From Theobroma cacao (Eukaryota; Streptophyta; Magnoliopsida; Malvales; Malvaceae), in the NCBI RefSeq assembly GCF_000208745.1, contig NC_030851.1, forward strand, positions 35,752,550 to 35,816,549: a stretch of DNA of 64,000 bases, read 5' to 3'. The notes under the pieces were generated by a model. The model worked only from the letters and a program-made list of their open reading frames with translations, ran no database searches and was not told where the DNA came from. Position 1 is the first letter of the stretch. Every line of letters starts with the position of its first letter. Positions 10,688 to 23,029 of this stretch are shown here, piece after piece. The translations under genes and the position numbers were made by a program.

Positions 10688-13402
10688 TGTTACGACCCAA
10701 ATTCTGGGCCATGATAGCCGCAAGGGCCCAATGAACATAGTCCATTAAGCCCAAGCAAGCCTATCTATTATCCTGCTCATTTTGCCATCAATATTGCTAA
10801 GTCACATTTCATAACTTTGAATCAAAATAGTGATAGACATTGCCATCTCCTAATGGCTTACTCATTGAAATATACATACATTGTCTGAACATATAGCTTA
10901 ATAATTTACATTGGGTTTACCTATACACAACAAAAAGAGTATTCGACTTCCAGTGGAGAGACTCGGATGAATATACAGCTACTGAATGTCGAGACACCGA
11001 CCAAGGGTTGAATGTACGAAGATACCTCGAGCTAGCTACCAGTTATCTCGTGATCTAAAAACATGAAGTTGAAAACGGTGAGTATAAACCCAGTGAGTGA
11101 ACAAGGAAGGGAACAAGCAATTGATAAGGAAAATTTGAAAAAAACATGATGTACTTGTTTTGAAACAATGCAATTTGGTTTAATTCCCTTCTTAAACCCC
11201 CTTGTTTCGAACATTGATCAGTGGACTCTTAGTATTGCCAAGACCCATGCTCACTCATGAAGATAAGGGAATGAAGAAACTTATAACAGAACCCGAGCAA
11301 GGTAGCAACATAACAGCACGTTTCTCACTGCGAAAAAAGGTATTCTCTGTTTGCATATGGTTCGATTTTTCAAGCATAGCTTCCACTACATGGGTCCAAT
11401 TGATCTGATTTTTTTTGGACCATTAGAAAGCTAAGAGACAAGGCTACAACTTTGATGTTTAACATTTTTCCCATGTCGGAAGGGAAGATGGTCAAAATCT
11501 TCATCAAAGTGAAAGCATTGCACTAAACCCCGAGAGTTTCTCGTTGCAGCGAGATTTATTTTCGCTGCAGCGAGATTCAGGGCAAATGACAAATAAGGGA
11601 TTTTCACATGCCACAAAATCCATCCCTATCACATATACATATATAAACATATATCAACAAATACACCATCCCACTTCATTCATCATCATAGCTGGATAAT
11701 CATCATCATCGGCCTATGCGCACTCCCTACTCATACATAATCGGGTCATTATCATCATCGGCCTATGCGCACTCCCTACTCGCACATAGTAGGGTCATCA
11801 TCATCATCGGCCTATGCGCTCTCCCTACTCGCACATAGCCGGGTCATCATCATCACACAAGATTATTCATACACACACATATATACATATATCAACACAG
11901 TATAGAAGCACATAGGTCCATTCTTTTACACATTTCACATTTTCACAACATCAAAATATTTTGTCAAAGGCTTGTTCCCAAGGCACACGTTTTTAAAGAC
12001 AAGTTGGAATAAATCATTCAATGTTTCAGACCAATACAATTATGTCTCCCAAAACGATTTTTGAAATGCAAGTTCACTCACCGGTATTATTTGAGCCTTT
12101 AGCTGATCCTAACTCCCTTAATGGTCCAATTGGGATAATGGGGCTTCATTGGAACCTACCATCAAATTAACATCACCATAATGTCAATTCATACTTATAA
12201 ACCCTAAAAGCTACCCCTTAGCTTGCTTTCAATTGCCATTTTAAATGGCTATCTATTCCCACTATCCTAGTCGCAATAAAGTCAATACACAACCTCAACA
12301 ATAAATCCAGAAATCAATCACTAAACATTATCAACACTTAGAACCCAATGCTAATTTACTACTCACCTTGATGGTTTTGAAACTTTGAAATTCTTTCCAA
12401 TAATTCCCAAGCTATTATAGGGCTTTTTTTTTCTTTCTCTCTCTAAACACCTAGCTAGTGAGAGAAAGCATGGAAACAAGATTTTTTTCAAGGGTTTGGA
12501 AGTGAGAGAATGGAAGAGCACATAGTTTTCATAAAAGAGTGCACCGAAACATGAAAATTTAAGTTATTTTGGGAGAGGTTATAAAGCTTGATATCAAGCT
12601 TCCATGGAGGATGGAAGCAACATGAAAAGGAAAAGAAGAAGAAGAAGGAGAAAAGCTACTGGAAAAGATGTGAGAAGCTGCTGGAAGCAAGAAGCTTATA
12701 GTCCAAGCTTATCCAATTCTTTTAAAAATTACAAAAATGCCTTCTAGCAAGTTAACTTTTTTTTCTCCCATCTTTTGTGTAATCTTTTTATTCTTTTGAC
12801 ACTGGAACAAGGTCCACAATGATCTAAACTACTCGATTTTACGAAAACTTAAAATTTTGACTCGAGGTGCAAAATGACCATTTTGCCCCTATTGTTTCCT
12901 TCCATTTTAATTTAGTCCTCCCAACCCCCATTTAACTCCAATTTCCTCTATTACCTTCTTCTACACATGTACAAACAAAGTATGAAGTTTTTACTCCAAC
13001 ACGATGTCCCCATAATATTTAAAATATTTATTTGCCCGCGTTATCTTTACTTAATAAAGATACGTGGCCCCATTAACGTCATTTTTTTCCAAAATTCTTT
13101 CATTCTTCTTCTCCCCCACTTAGATTGACCATATAATCCTTCTTCATGAAAAATTTTGACACTGAATAAAATATTAATATTTTAATATTATTTTATTAAT
13201 AAAATATTATTTTATTCTAAAAATTTTCTCTTGCCTCCTCTTGTCTCCTTAGCACCCAAAATATCTTATTATGCCTATTTAGACCTTAAAATACCATAAA
13301 ACCTTCTTTTGAAAACTTTTTAGAGAAAATGACGAAACTATCCCTAGCTCGTGTAATTGCGTCTATGCATAGTTATGAGCCTATAGGGGTTGAGGTCTCA
13401 CA
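10688..13402 (-). repeat. Solo LTR (2.7 kb) of a LARD-related family
   Basis: Begins TGTTACGACCC and ends GGTCTCACA, flanked by a perfect 5 bp duplication CCATG (10,683-10,687 and 13,403-13,407). The body is related to the LARD LTRs at 13,743-15,782 and 20,175-23,013. It shares AAACATGAAGTT.AAAACG.TGAGTATAAAC, GGGAACAAGCAATT, the CTGCAG palindromes, the 49 bp minisatellite, and TTGACACT..AACAA.GTCCA. No internal region or second LTR is attached, so this is best read as LTR-LTR recombination leaving a solo LTR. Orientation follows from similarity to the minus-oriented LARD. Confidence 0.85.
11697..11850. repeat. 49 bp minisatellite inside the solo LTR
   Basis: Three copies with a 49 bp period (GGCCTATGCG starts at 11,711, 11,760 and 11,809). 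The unit is ggcctatgcgcactccctac plus tcgcacatag.cgggtcatcatcatc. Diverged one-to-three-copy versions occur at 14,290-14,415 and 21,565-21,652 in the LARD LTRs. Confidence 0.9.
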
Positions 13403-13742
13403 CCATGACCTTATAAATATACTACTCTTTATCCCTAATTAAAATAAATATAATAAATAAATAATTGTAAAAATTTTGGGGTGCCAAACCCCCTTTAAAA
13501 ATAGTATCCTTTGCCCCTGCTGTCTATGTTTAAGGACTATTTGAGGTAAATGTTTAACAAAATTGGTTAGCTGGTCTACGTGTGGTGTTCTTAACATGTT
13601 TATGTCTCTAATTTATTCTACTATTTCTCTAGTGAATGTGCATTATAATAAAAATTGATTATTATTAACTTTTCATTTAGAAATAAAAACAAAAATTTAT
13701 TTTTTAAAATAAAGAATACATACATTTATTTATTATTAAACC
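13403..13742. other. Spacer between solo LTR and truncated LARD LTR
   Basis: AT-rich spacer containing gtaaaaattttggggtgcc, which partly duplicates 10,660-10,685. This is pre-insertion target sequence of the solo LTR. No gene seen. Confidence 0.4.
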
Positions 13743-15782
13743 GATGTTCATTCTCGCTGCAGCGAGATTCAGGCGGCCAAAACAAAAAGTTACTCGCTGC
13801 AGCGAGAAATAGTGTCAGTTTGCATGTGTTTCAGTTTTTCTAGCATATCTTCAGTTACAAAAGTCCAATTGACCTGATTTTTTAACCATTAGAAAGATAA
13901 GAGGCAGTGCTACAACTTTGGTGTTTACTGTATTTCCCAGTTCGGAAGGAAAAGTGATCAAAATCTTCATTGAAGTGAAAGTACTGCATTAAAACCTAAG
14001 AGTTTCTCGTTGCAGCGAGAAACAGGGCTGGCTTATGCCCCCACCACCCGAGAGTTTCTCGCTGCAGTGAGATCCAGGGGAGATGACAATTAAGGGATTT
14101 TCACATGCCACAAAATCCATTCCTTCCATATTGCACATCAAAGTGAACACATTGACAATAATCAAGTTTCTCATTGTTCATTTTGATCACATATTATAAT
14201 CATAAACTTTCTATCACATATACATATATAAACGTATATAAACACATACACCACCCCACTTCATTCATCGTCATAGCCAGGTCAACATCACCATCGGCTT
14301 ATGTGCACTCCCATTAGCACATAGCCGGGTCAGCATCGACTTATGTGCACTCTCACTGGTACATAGTCGGGTCAGTATTGGCTTATGCACACTTTTACTC
14401 GCACATAGCTTGGTCAATATCATTACACAACATTATTCATCAATGCACAACATATATTCATATATATATATATCAACATAATATAAGAGCATATAGGTTC
14501 GTCCTTTTACACATTTCACATTTTCACAACACTAAAACATTTTATCAAGTGCTTGTTCCCCGGCACATATTTATTTTTTTAGAAAAGTTGGAATAAATCA
14601 TTCAAATGTTTCATACAAAACACAATTATATTTCCCAAAACGATTTTGAAATGCAAGTTCACTCACCAGTCTTATTGATTCTTTTGCTTGACTCTAACCT
14701 CAACTAATGCTCCAAATAGACATGTGAGGCCTTGTTGGAACCTATACACACACAACATCACAACCAACCCAAATTGGCATTAATATAATTCCAAAAGCTC
14801 TTTCCTAAATCAAGTTCCACTAATTATTCCTATCTAGCTTCCAATTGCCATTAAATGGCTATCTATTCTTTCTACTCTAGTAACTCTAGAAATAAATAAA
14901 TAACCCTCAATAATAAAACAACTCACAACTCCAATTACTAGCCATTATCAACAACCTAAAATCAATCCTCACTCATTACTCACCTTGGTGGATTTGTAGT
15001 TGAATTCCTTATCAAGAATACTCAAGCTATCATGGAAAGTCTCTCTCTTTCTCTCTCTAAAATTTCTAGCTATTGAGAGAAAGTGCTGAACAAAGACTTT
15101 TTAAGGGTTTTAAAGTGAGAGAGTGAAAGAGCACAAAGGTTTTATGAAAAAGTGCATAAAAGCATAAAAATTGGAGCTAGAGAGAAAGAGTTATGAAAGT
15201 TGCAAAGCAATCTTCCAAGGAGGATAAAAGGAATGTGAAATGGGAGGAAGAAGAAGAAGAAGAAGCTGCTGGAGCTCAGATATTTATGCTTCAAGTTAAT
15301 CCAAATTTCCATTGAAATTACCAAAATGCCCTTAACATGGTGGCTTTGTCTTCCTCCCATCCTTTGTGCAACCTTTTTGCTGTTTTGACACTCGAAACAA
15401 AGTCCATAATAGTCTAAAGGTACTCGGGTTCACGAAACTTAAATATTTAGACTCGAGATGCAAAATGACCATTTTGCCCCTATCGTGAAAATTATCATTA
15501 TTTTTATCTTTCTCATTTATTTACCATCATAAACATTATTCATTCATTCCTTAGGCCTATTTAGACCTTAATAGCATCAAAAGAACCCACTCGTAGGAGC
15601 TCACCAAGAGAAATTACGAAATCATCCCTGGTCCGCATTATCGCCTCTACTTCTAGTTATGTGTCTATGGAGATCGAGATTTCACAGGTTCACTTCTGAA
15701 TTATCCTTTTTAACTCGGTAATGAACCTCAATGGGCATCCGTAAACTTTATTAGCCACCGTATCAAAATACAAGGTACTACA
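13743..15782 (-). repeat. LARD 3' LTR (left, truncated)
   Basis: Aligns with 20,884-23,013 and ends GGTACTACA at 15,782. The distal portion is close to identical to the right copy (for example 14,736-14,960 against 21,959-22,180). The part equivalent to 20,175-20,883 is missing. Confidence 0.9.
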
Positions 15783-15797
15783 ATCTCCCCCACTTAA
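15783..15797 (-). other. LARD polypurine tract
   Basis: The + strand ATCTCCCCCACTT equals AAGTGGGGGAGAT on the element strand, directly before the 3' LTR start TGTAGTACC. Confidence 0.8.
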
Positions 15798-18700
15798 AAT
15801 GAATTTGTCCTCGAATTCAAATCGGTGTTGGGTGAATAATTAAAGTTCTAAAGTTTTGCCACATCACTTTTGTTGGGCATTCTTAACATAGAATCTTGGT
15901 TTATGCATCATATCAACTTCCAATCTTATAGAAAACTCAAAAATGTCATTGTATATAATTATGTGTACTACTATTGTTGGATCAAAATAATATTATCCTT
16001 TATCTTGTGAAGAGAATTCAAATAAGCTATTAATTTTGGTCACACCTCAATCAAATCATCCTTAAATCATCAATTATGTATGTTTACTTAACCATCTGCA
16101 ACTCTTCTACCTTGTTTCTTTATCAAACCTTCCAATATTCAAGCATCTATTCCACCATGGACTATGGGTCTAATTTGTCAACTAATCTCTATTTCATTTT
16201 TCATTCTCCCATGCAAATTCCATTTAAGCATTTCACAATACATAAGGATCAAACGCTCTTTATTCATTTCATCTATTTTTTAATATCCAAGATGATTCAA
16301 ATCTAGTAACCATTAGTCACCATATTCCCAAAAACAAACTTCAATATTTCATGATCGAGTGCTCACTAGATAAATCTCAACTTATACCATAAGTCATTTC
16401 AATAAATCATGACATTCCACATACCCCCTTATAATCTTAACCAATATCTTTAATAAAAAACTCAACCTCTCAAGATTAAAGTTGCTTAAAATTTTGCCTT
16501 TAAAGTTCCTTTCCAAGTTTCATTTTGATTACTAATCATTTCTTTATTTCCAATGTCATAGCTAATTTGCTCGTCATCAATCACCTACAACATATCTAAC
16601 TTGATATTTCTCAAATTTACTCCAAACATCAGATCTCATGGCCTCATTAGTTTATCAATCTAAAAATCAAATTAAACATTTATCCCTCCTTAAGTGCACT
16701 TTAAAATTTAAGAATCATCTATTAAGACGTTTCTGATATTAACTTCTTTTAGTCCTTTTTACCTTAGAAAATTAAATCCATAATCATTCATTTTGAATCA
16801 TGAGCTTTATACCAATCAAGGTAGATTTTACACTTTTAATTATACGAATTCAAATGCACACCTTTACGCATAAGCTATAAACCTTTCCCCACATCTTTAT
16901 ATATCAAAACTACATATATTGAAGCTATACCAAAACTAATACATCATTTTCCATTGCCCCTTAGGATATTAAACTCATGTCATACTTCTCTATTTGTGTA
17001 TTTCATAATAACCTAACAATATCTAGCTCATAGTTAAGCTAGTTCATATGCCAAGCCTCTCAAGCTATATCAAAACACCAAGTTTTATCACGATATAATA
17101 GAATTTGATGAACTCATACCAAAAGTATAAACCCTTACTTTTAAGCTAACAGCATTATAATCCACTTGTTCACTACCAAAATCAACGATAAATTATCTTA
17201 ATCATTGTTTGGCACTATAACCATTGATAAAACATCATCATCGAATCAAATTATAACTAACTCCGCATGAGCTTTTATACCAATATGCAACATATATATC
17301 CATACATATATATTTCCAAAAATTTTAACTTCGAATAGCCTTAGGCATATCAAGCTCAATAAGCCATCTGTAAAACCAAAATAACCAACAATCAAGTTTA
17401 GAATCATTTCTTCTCTTGGTTGGTTAGATCATGTTCATCATTTGTGGTGAATACACAAAGCTGATTTCAATATTCCATTCTCATACAAGAGTCAACCACT
17501 AATTGGCACCATTTCTGAACACCACGTGTTTTATAAGTCGATTTTCTTAGTCACAATTCATATTGTAGTATTCAAACTTTAGGTCATGTCTCATTACCAA
17601 ATCTTTACTCGTATACGAGTACTTGAATTCTCAAATCATCATCTTTTTTCTAAGTAGATCTCTGCGATTCCCGTAACGTATTTTTATTCCCTCACTAGTA
17701 GTAGTATCATTTAATCAACCCGTGTCACCCTCGTTCTCTAAACATTTGAAACACAATTCAACCTTTGCCTACCCTTACCAAGCACTTTACCTTGATAATT
17801 ACTAAAAATAAATTAGAACTTGTGGGGGAAGCACATTTCACAATTTATGCCTTGTGTCTACAATTATGTCAAGACTAGAACCTCATCAGGTCCACAAAAC
17901 AGTAGGATAATCATTGCCTCAAACCAACATTTCCAAGTATACTTATGCTTGTAGCATACCTTGGTACTACGTGACATATCAGTCGCGAGCATCAACATCG
18001 CTATAAAACTATTAGCTCCTCGAGCTTTAATGTTTTCTCATTGTGAAAAATCTCTCAAATTTATCTTACTAGGGTGTTCATAAGGTGGATACATGTTTGT
18101 AATTTACAGTTCAATGCCTAAAGCAGTGAACACTGTCTCATCATTAAAGTTCTACCCTTATCTATCAATCATAGGTCCCTTGCACATTTACCTATACATT
18201 ACTGGGTTACTCACAAGCCACTCATGGCCATCCAAATTTTGATATCTTATAGCAAGTCAAGCTAATATATTCTCTTATGCTTTTTCATACACTTCTAAAA
18301 CACTTACACACCTCCTTTAATAAGGTTCCATTGAGAACTTAAACAATCAAAAGCTTATCTTCAAAGCCACTCATAAATTTAATCGTTCATTGTATGCCCG
18401 ATAACACTTTGGCTCACTGACCCCACTGGACATTATTTTAAAATCTCTCAAGGTGTCCGTGTTCTTAGTTTGGATCATACCATCTAACTTAGTATAATTA
18501 CGTTAATTATCCTTAAGCTCTTTATGCTCAGCATATCAACATCCGTATTCCCCCCTTATTCATGTTATTGACCTTGTTGAGGTATATGTCGCTTTTCAAC
18601 CTTTCACAATACATTCCACATTGACGCCAGGGCATTCTCAATCTCATGCCAACCCTATAGTCATGTAACCATAAATCAGGGTAAACTCTCTTATGGGATA

Positions 18701-20151
18701 TCTCCTTCTATATGATGCATGGGGATCACAAGATGTACAACTCCAGGTGTATGCCTACATATTGATAACCTCCATATATTTTATGATCATGGAAACCACA
18801 ATTTGCAAAACTAGCTTTCTATCACAAGTTTGCGATCGGAGCATTAGTCTCCACATATCTCACTTTGGACATACTTCACTACTAGCATTCATATACCTTT
18901 ACCACAACATCTAGTGCAAATTGATTAAGCAATGATCTCTAAATTTACTCTTAGGTACACATATATCAAATTGTACACCACCTAGTGTTAAGATATTGAC
19001 TTTACTCTTTAATTTTTTTTTTTACTAATTACATCCATAAGATAAACATTTCACTAAATTTTTGTATCTTGCTTTTGCAGTCATAAGATCAAAATTTCTT
19101 AAGCTTAGGATGCAGAAGCTTCCTCTTAGAGCATATCCGAAAATCCACATGCTTTAAGTCCTTTACCTTTGGAGAAGTCACATTCAAGACTAATCATTTA
19201 CATCATAGGTTACATATTGAACCAAACATATTTTTAAATTGACCTTTAAAGCAATTCGTATATCGATCGTCATGTAGAACTCCATATAGCACTTAGACTA
19301 AATTTGTCATTTCCATGTCATTTAATTTCAAACTTCTAAATCCACATCTAGTCCTTTAATCCCTTGGCTCCACACTAAGCATAGCAAAATTCAAGCTCAT
19401 CCTTAGAGTAGAATTGTTTACCAACCTCTCACTTGATGACCACACATCAATTATAATAGTCACTGAATTTCACCCTTAAGCTAATTCATGTACTTATAAC
19501 TATAAACCATAATAGTTCAAATCGAACCTTGGGATCTTGTGATTACTTAATTGAAATCAAAACCAGCTCATTTTATATATGGCATAACAAGCTCGATTAA
19601 CCGAGTGCACTTATCTCTGTGCACATAAGTATTGGCTTACTCTTACCTCAATGCTTAAATTTATAAACTCCAAGTGAATCACAATCATCATTATTCATTC
19701 CAATCAAAGTGCGCCCCTTGTACCATTACTATATATGTTTGTTTATATTGACTGCAATAAGGATCCAACATCGTCCAATTTCTTCTCATTGACAATTATA
19801 GGCTCAAGTTATAACTCCACTGAATGAATAAGTCATTACGGACCTATTAGTCCAACTCCAATTTCCTCCATCTTTAATTGGAGGGATTTGTTATTACATT
19901 AGCCTTTCATTAGGAGCATTTGCTTAAAATCTTTTCAACAATAGCGCGTGTCTTGGGTGGCATCTCAAACCCAGACAACGACACCACTTATGACCTTTAC
20001 ATAATGTTAGCAGGAGGATAGGTTACTAAGAATAGGAATTCATATAGCCTTCTATCTATGATTTGTGCTGTAGTCACAAACCATAAACAAGACTCTACAT
20101 TAACTCCAACAACTCCTTTAACTGACACGAGAATCCCTAGGACTGGACTAA

Positions 20152-20174
20152 ACCTAGAGCTTTGATATCAACTT
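20152..20174 (-). other. LARD primer binding site
   Basis: On the element strand, GTTGATATCAAAGCTCTAGG follows the LTR end TGACA. It is close to the plant tRNA-iMet priming consensus TGGTATCAGAGC with substitutions. Confidence 0.7.
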
Positions 20175-20869
20175 TGTCACAACCCAAATCCCAAGCCATG
20201 ACCGGTGCATAGGCCCAATGGGCATAGCCCACTAAGCCCAAGTAAGCCTTTTTTTTATGCAATCCCAATCATCATTCTCAACCGTCATTTCTAAAACCAC
20301 ATATTATAATTCTCAATTATAAATATTTCAGTAATGTTTTATAGCAATCCTATATTCATATTTGTATTATGCTAACATAGTATCACTCATTTGCCACCTT
20401 ATAGTGGCACCAGTAATCAAATATACATATTTGACTTTTTAATATGAATCTTAGTGGTTTTCAGTACTTATACATGTACATAAGCATAAGACTCTTGACC
20501 ATCAGCGGAGTGACTCTGGGTGAAGATACAGCTACTGAGTTGCCATAGTACCTACCAAAAAAACGAGCATACGTGGACCGCTCAATCTAGGTCCCAACTG
20601 CCTCTGAATCTGAAAACATGAAGTTTAAAAACGTGAGTATAAACTTACTGAGTGAACATAAGAAGGGAACAAGCAATTAATAGGAAGAATTTGAAAATCA
20701 TGATGCACTTGTTTCAAAAACAATGCAATTGATTTAGTTTCTTACTAAAAACCCCTCATTTCAAACTTTGATTAATAACCTTATAATGTTGCAAAAACCC
20801 AAGATCAATCCATGAAGTTAAATGGGTGAAAAATATATCGAAATCAAGCAAGGTAGCAAGCATGGCAGC

Positions 20870-21350
20870 AAGTTTCTCACTGCAATGAAGTTCATTCTCG
20901 CTGCAGTGAGATTCAGGTGGCCAAAACAGAAAGTTCTTGCTGTAGTGAAAAAATAGTGTTAGTTTGCATATGTTTTAGTTTTTATAGTATATCTCTAGAT
21001 ACAAAAGTCCAATTGACCTGATTTTTCAACCATTAGAAAGATAAGAGGCAGGGCAACAACTTTTATGTTTACCACTTTTCCCATTTCAGATGGAAAGGTG
21101 GTTAAAATCTTCATCGAAGTGAAAGCCTTATATTAGAACCCGAGAGTTTCTCGCTGTAGCGAGATTTATTTTCGCTGCAGCGAAATTTCCTCGCAGCAGC
21201 GAGAAACAGGGCTGGGTTATGCCCCCACCACCAGAGAGTTTCTCACTATAGCGAGATTTATTTTCACTGCAGTGAAATTTCCTCGCAGCAGTGAGAAATA
21301 GGGTTGGTTATGCCCCCACCACCCGAGAGTTTCTCGCTGCACCGAGATCC
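20870..21350. repeat. Array of GC-rich palindromes (CTCGCTGCAGCGAG family)
   Basis: The core TCTCGCTGCAGCGAGA is a perfect 16 bp palindrome around CTGCAG. Variants lie at about 20,876, 20,902, 20,937, 21,147, 21,170, 21,190, 21,239, 21,264, 21,284 and 21,332. Related copies occur in the left LTR at 13,752, 13,793, 14,005 and 14,055, and in the solo LTR at 11,538 and 11,562. The surrounding DNA is AT-rich, so the motif stands out. Confidence 0.85.
21142..21326. repeat. 92-93 bp tandem duplication in the LARD right LTR
   Basis: The unit from CCGAGAGTTTCTCGCTGTAG to GTTATGCCCCCACCAC occurs twice head to tail. The left LTR has a single, shorter version (13,998-14,048). Each unit contains three palindrome variants. 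Confidence 0.85.
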
Positions 21351-23029
21351 ATGGGAGATGACAATTAAAGGATTTTCACATGCCACAAAATCCATTCCTT
21401 CCATATTGCATATCAAAGTGAACACATTGACAATAATCAAGTTTCTCATTATTCATTTCGATCACATATTATAATCATAAACTTTCTATCACATATACAT
21501 ATATAAACATATATAAACACGTACGCCACCCCCACTTCATTCATCGTCATAGCCAGGTCATCATCACCACCGACTTATGTGCACTCCCTACTCGCACATA
21601 GCCGGGTCAGCATCGGCTTATGCGCACTCCTACTGGCACATAGTCTGGTCAATATCATTACACAACATATATTCGTGTATATATATATATCAACATAATA
21701 TAGGAGCACATAAGTTCGTCGTTTTACACATTTCACATTTTCACAACACCAAAACATTTTATCAAGGGCTTGTTCCCCGGCACACATTTTTTTTTTTTAG
21801 AAAAGTTGGAATAAATCATTCAAATGTTTCATACAAAACACAATTATATTTCCCAAAATGATTTTGAAATGCAAGTTCACTCACCGGTCTTGTTGATTCT
21901 TTTGCTTGACTTTAACCTTAACTAATGCTCCAAATGGACATGTGATGCCTTGTTGGAACCTATACACACACAACATCACAACCAACCCAAATTGGCATTA
22001 ATATGATTCCAAAAGCTCTTTCCTAAATCAAGTTCCACTAATTATTCCTATCTAGCTTCCAATTGCCATTAAATGGCTATCTATTCTTTCTACTCTAGTA
22101 ACTCTAGAAATAAATAAATAACCCTTAATAATAAAACAACTCACAACTCCAATTACTAGCAATTATCAACAACCTAAAATCAATCCTCATTCATTATTCA
22201 CCTTGGTGGATTTGTAGTTGAATTCTTTATCAAGAATACTCAAGCTATCATGGAAAGTCTCTCTCTCTCTCTTTCTTTCTCTCTAAAATTTTCAACTAGT
22301 GAGAGAAAGTGCTGAATAAAGACTTTTTAAGGGTTTTAAAGTGAAAGAGTGAAAGAGCACAAAGGTTCTATGAAAAAGTGCACAAAAGCATAAAAATTGG
22401 AGCTAGAGAGAGAGAGTTATGGAAGTTGCAAAGCAAGCTTCCATAAAGGATAAAAGAAATGTGAAATGAGAGGAAGAAGAAGAAGAAGCTGCTGGAAGCT
22501 GCTGGAGCTCAAATATTTATGCTTCAAGTAAATACAAATTTCCACCGAAATTACCAAAATGCCCTTAACACGTGTCTTTGTCTTCCTCCCATCCTTTGTG
22601 CAACCTTTTTGTTGTTTTGACACCCGAAACAAAGTCCATAATAGTCTAAAGGTACTCGAGTTCATGAAACTTAAAAATTTAGACTCGAGATGCAAAATGA
22701 CCATTTTGCCCATACCGTGGAAATTATCATTATTTTTATCTTTCTCATTTATTTACCATCACAAACATTATTCATTCATTCCTTAGGCCTATTTAGACCT
22801 TAATAGCGTCAAAAGAACCCACTCGTAGGAGCTCATCAAGAGAAATTATGAAATCACCCCTGGTTCGCATTATCGCGTCTACTTCTAGTTATGTACCTAT
22901 GGAGATCAAGATTTCACAGGTTCACTTCTGAATTACCCTTTTTAAATCGGTAATTAACCTTAATTGGCATCTGTAAACTTATTATCCATCGTATCAAAAT
23001 ACGGGGTACTACATTGACCTTCCTCAAAC

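Larger units (their letters stand above)
15783..20174 (-). other. Non-coding interior of the LARD
   Basis: 4.39 kb with stops in all frames and no recognisable retroelement domain on either strand by eye. It is AT-rich and even in texture, without tandem repeats. The longest open frames (16,076-16,306 and 18,693-18,914, +) have no family resemblance. In LARDs this region is thought to serve as packaged, structured RNA. Confidence 0.65.
13743..23013 (-). mobile_element. LARD-like non-coding LTR retrotransposon
   Basis: Large LTR element in minus orientation. The right LTR (20,175-23,013) is complete. The left LTR (13,743-15,782) lacks the part equivalent to about the first 710 bp. Just left of the right LTR the element strand reads AAGTTGATATCAAAGCTCTAGG, a degenerate initiator-tRNA-Met primer site. 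Just right of the left LTR it reads AAGTGGGGGAGAT, a polypurine tract. The 4.39 kb interior (15,783-20,174) has no open frame above about 76 codons and no gag, protease, RT, RNase H or integrase motif that I can recognise. Long LTRs with a non-coding interior of several kb match the LARD definition. It must have relied on enzymes from another element. Confidence 0.8.
20175..23013 (-). repeat. LARD 5' LTR (right, complete, 2,839 bp)
   Basis: Begins TGTCACAACCC and ends GGTACTACA. It contains the palindrome array (20,870-21,350), a 92-93 bp tandem duplication (21,142-21,326), the minisatellite (21,565-21,652) and a TA microsatellite (21,676-21,690). The following bases TTGAC would be the TSD, but the left partner is lost by truncation. 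Confidence 0.9.

Noticed and set aside
11697..11850. Regular 49 bp repeats as a possible CRISPR array
   Set aside because: Units are contiguous with no unique spacers, lie inside an LTR, and the genome is eukaryotic.
16076..18914. Small open frames in the LARD interior as hidden genes
   Set aside because: Isolated, short (73-76 codons), on the strand opposite to the element, with no recognisable motif.
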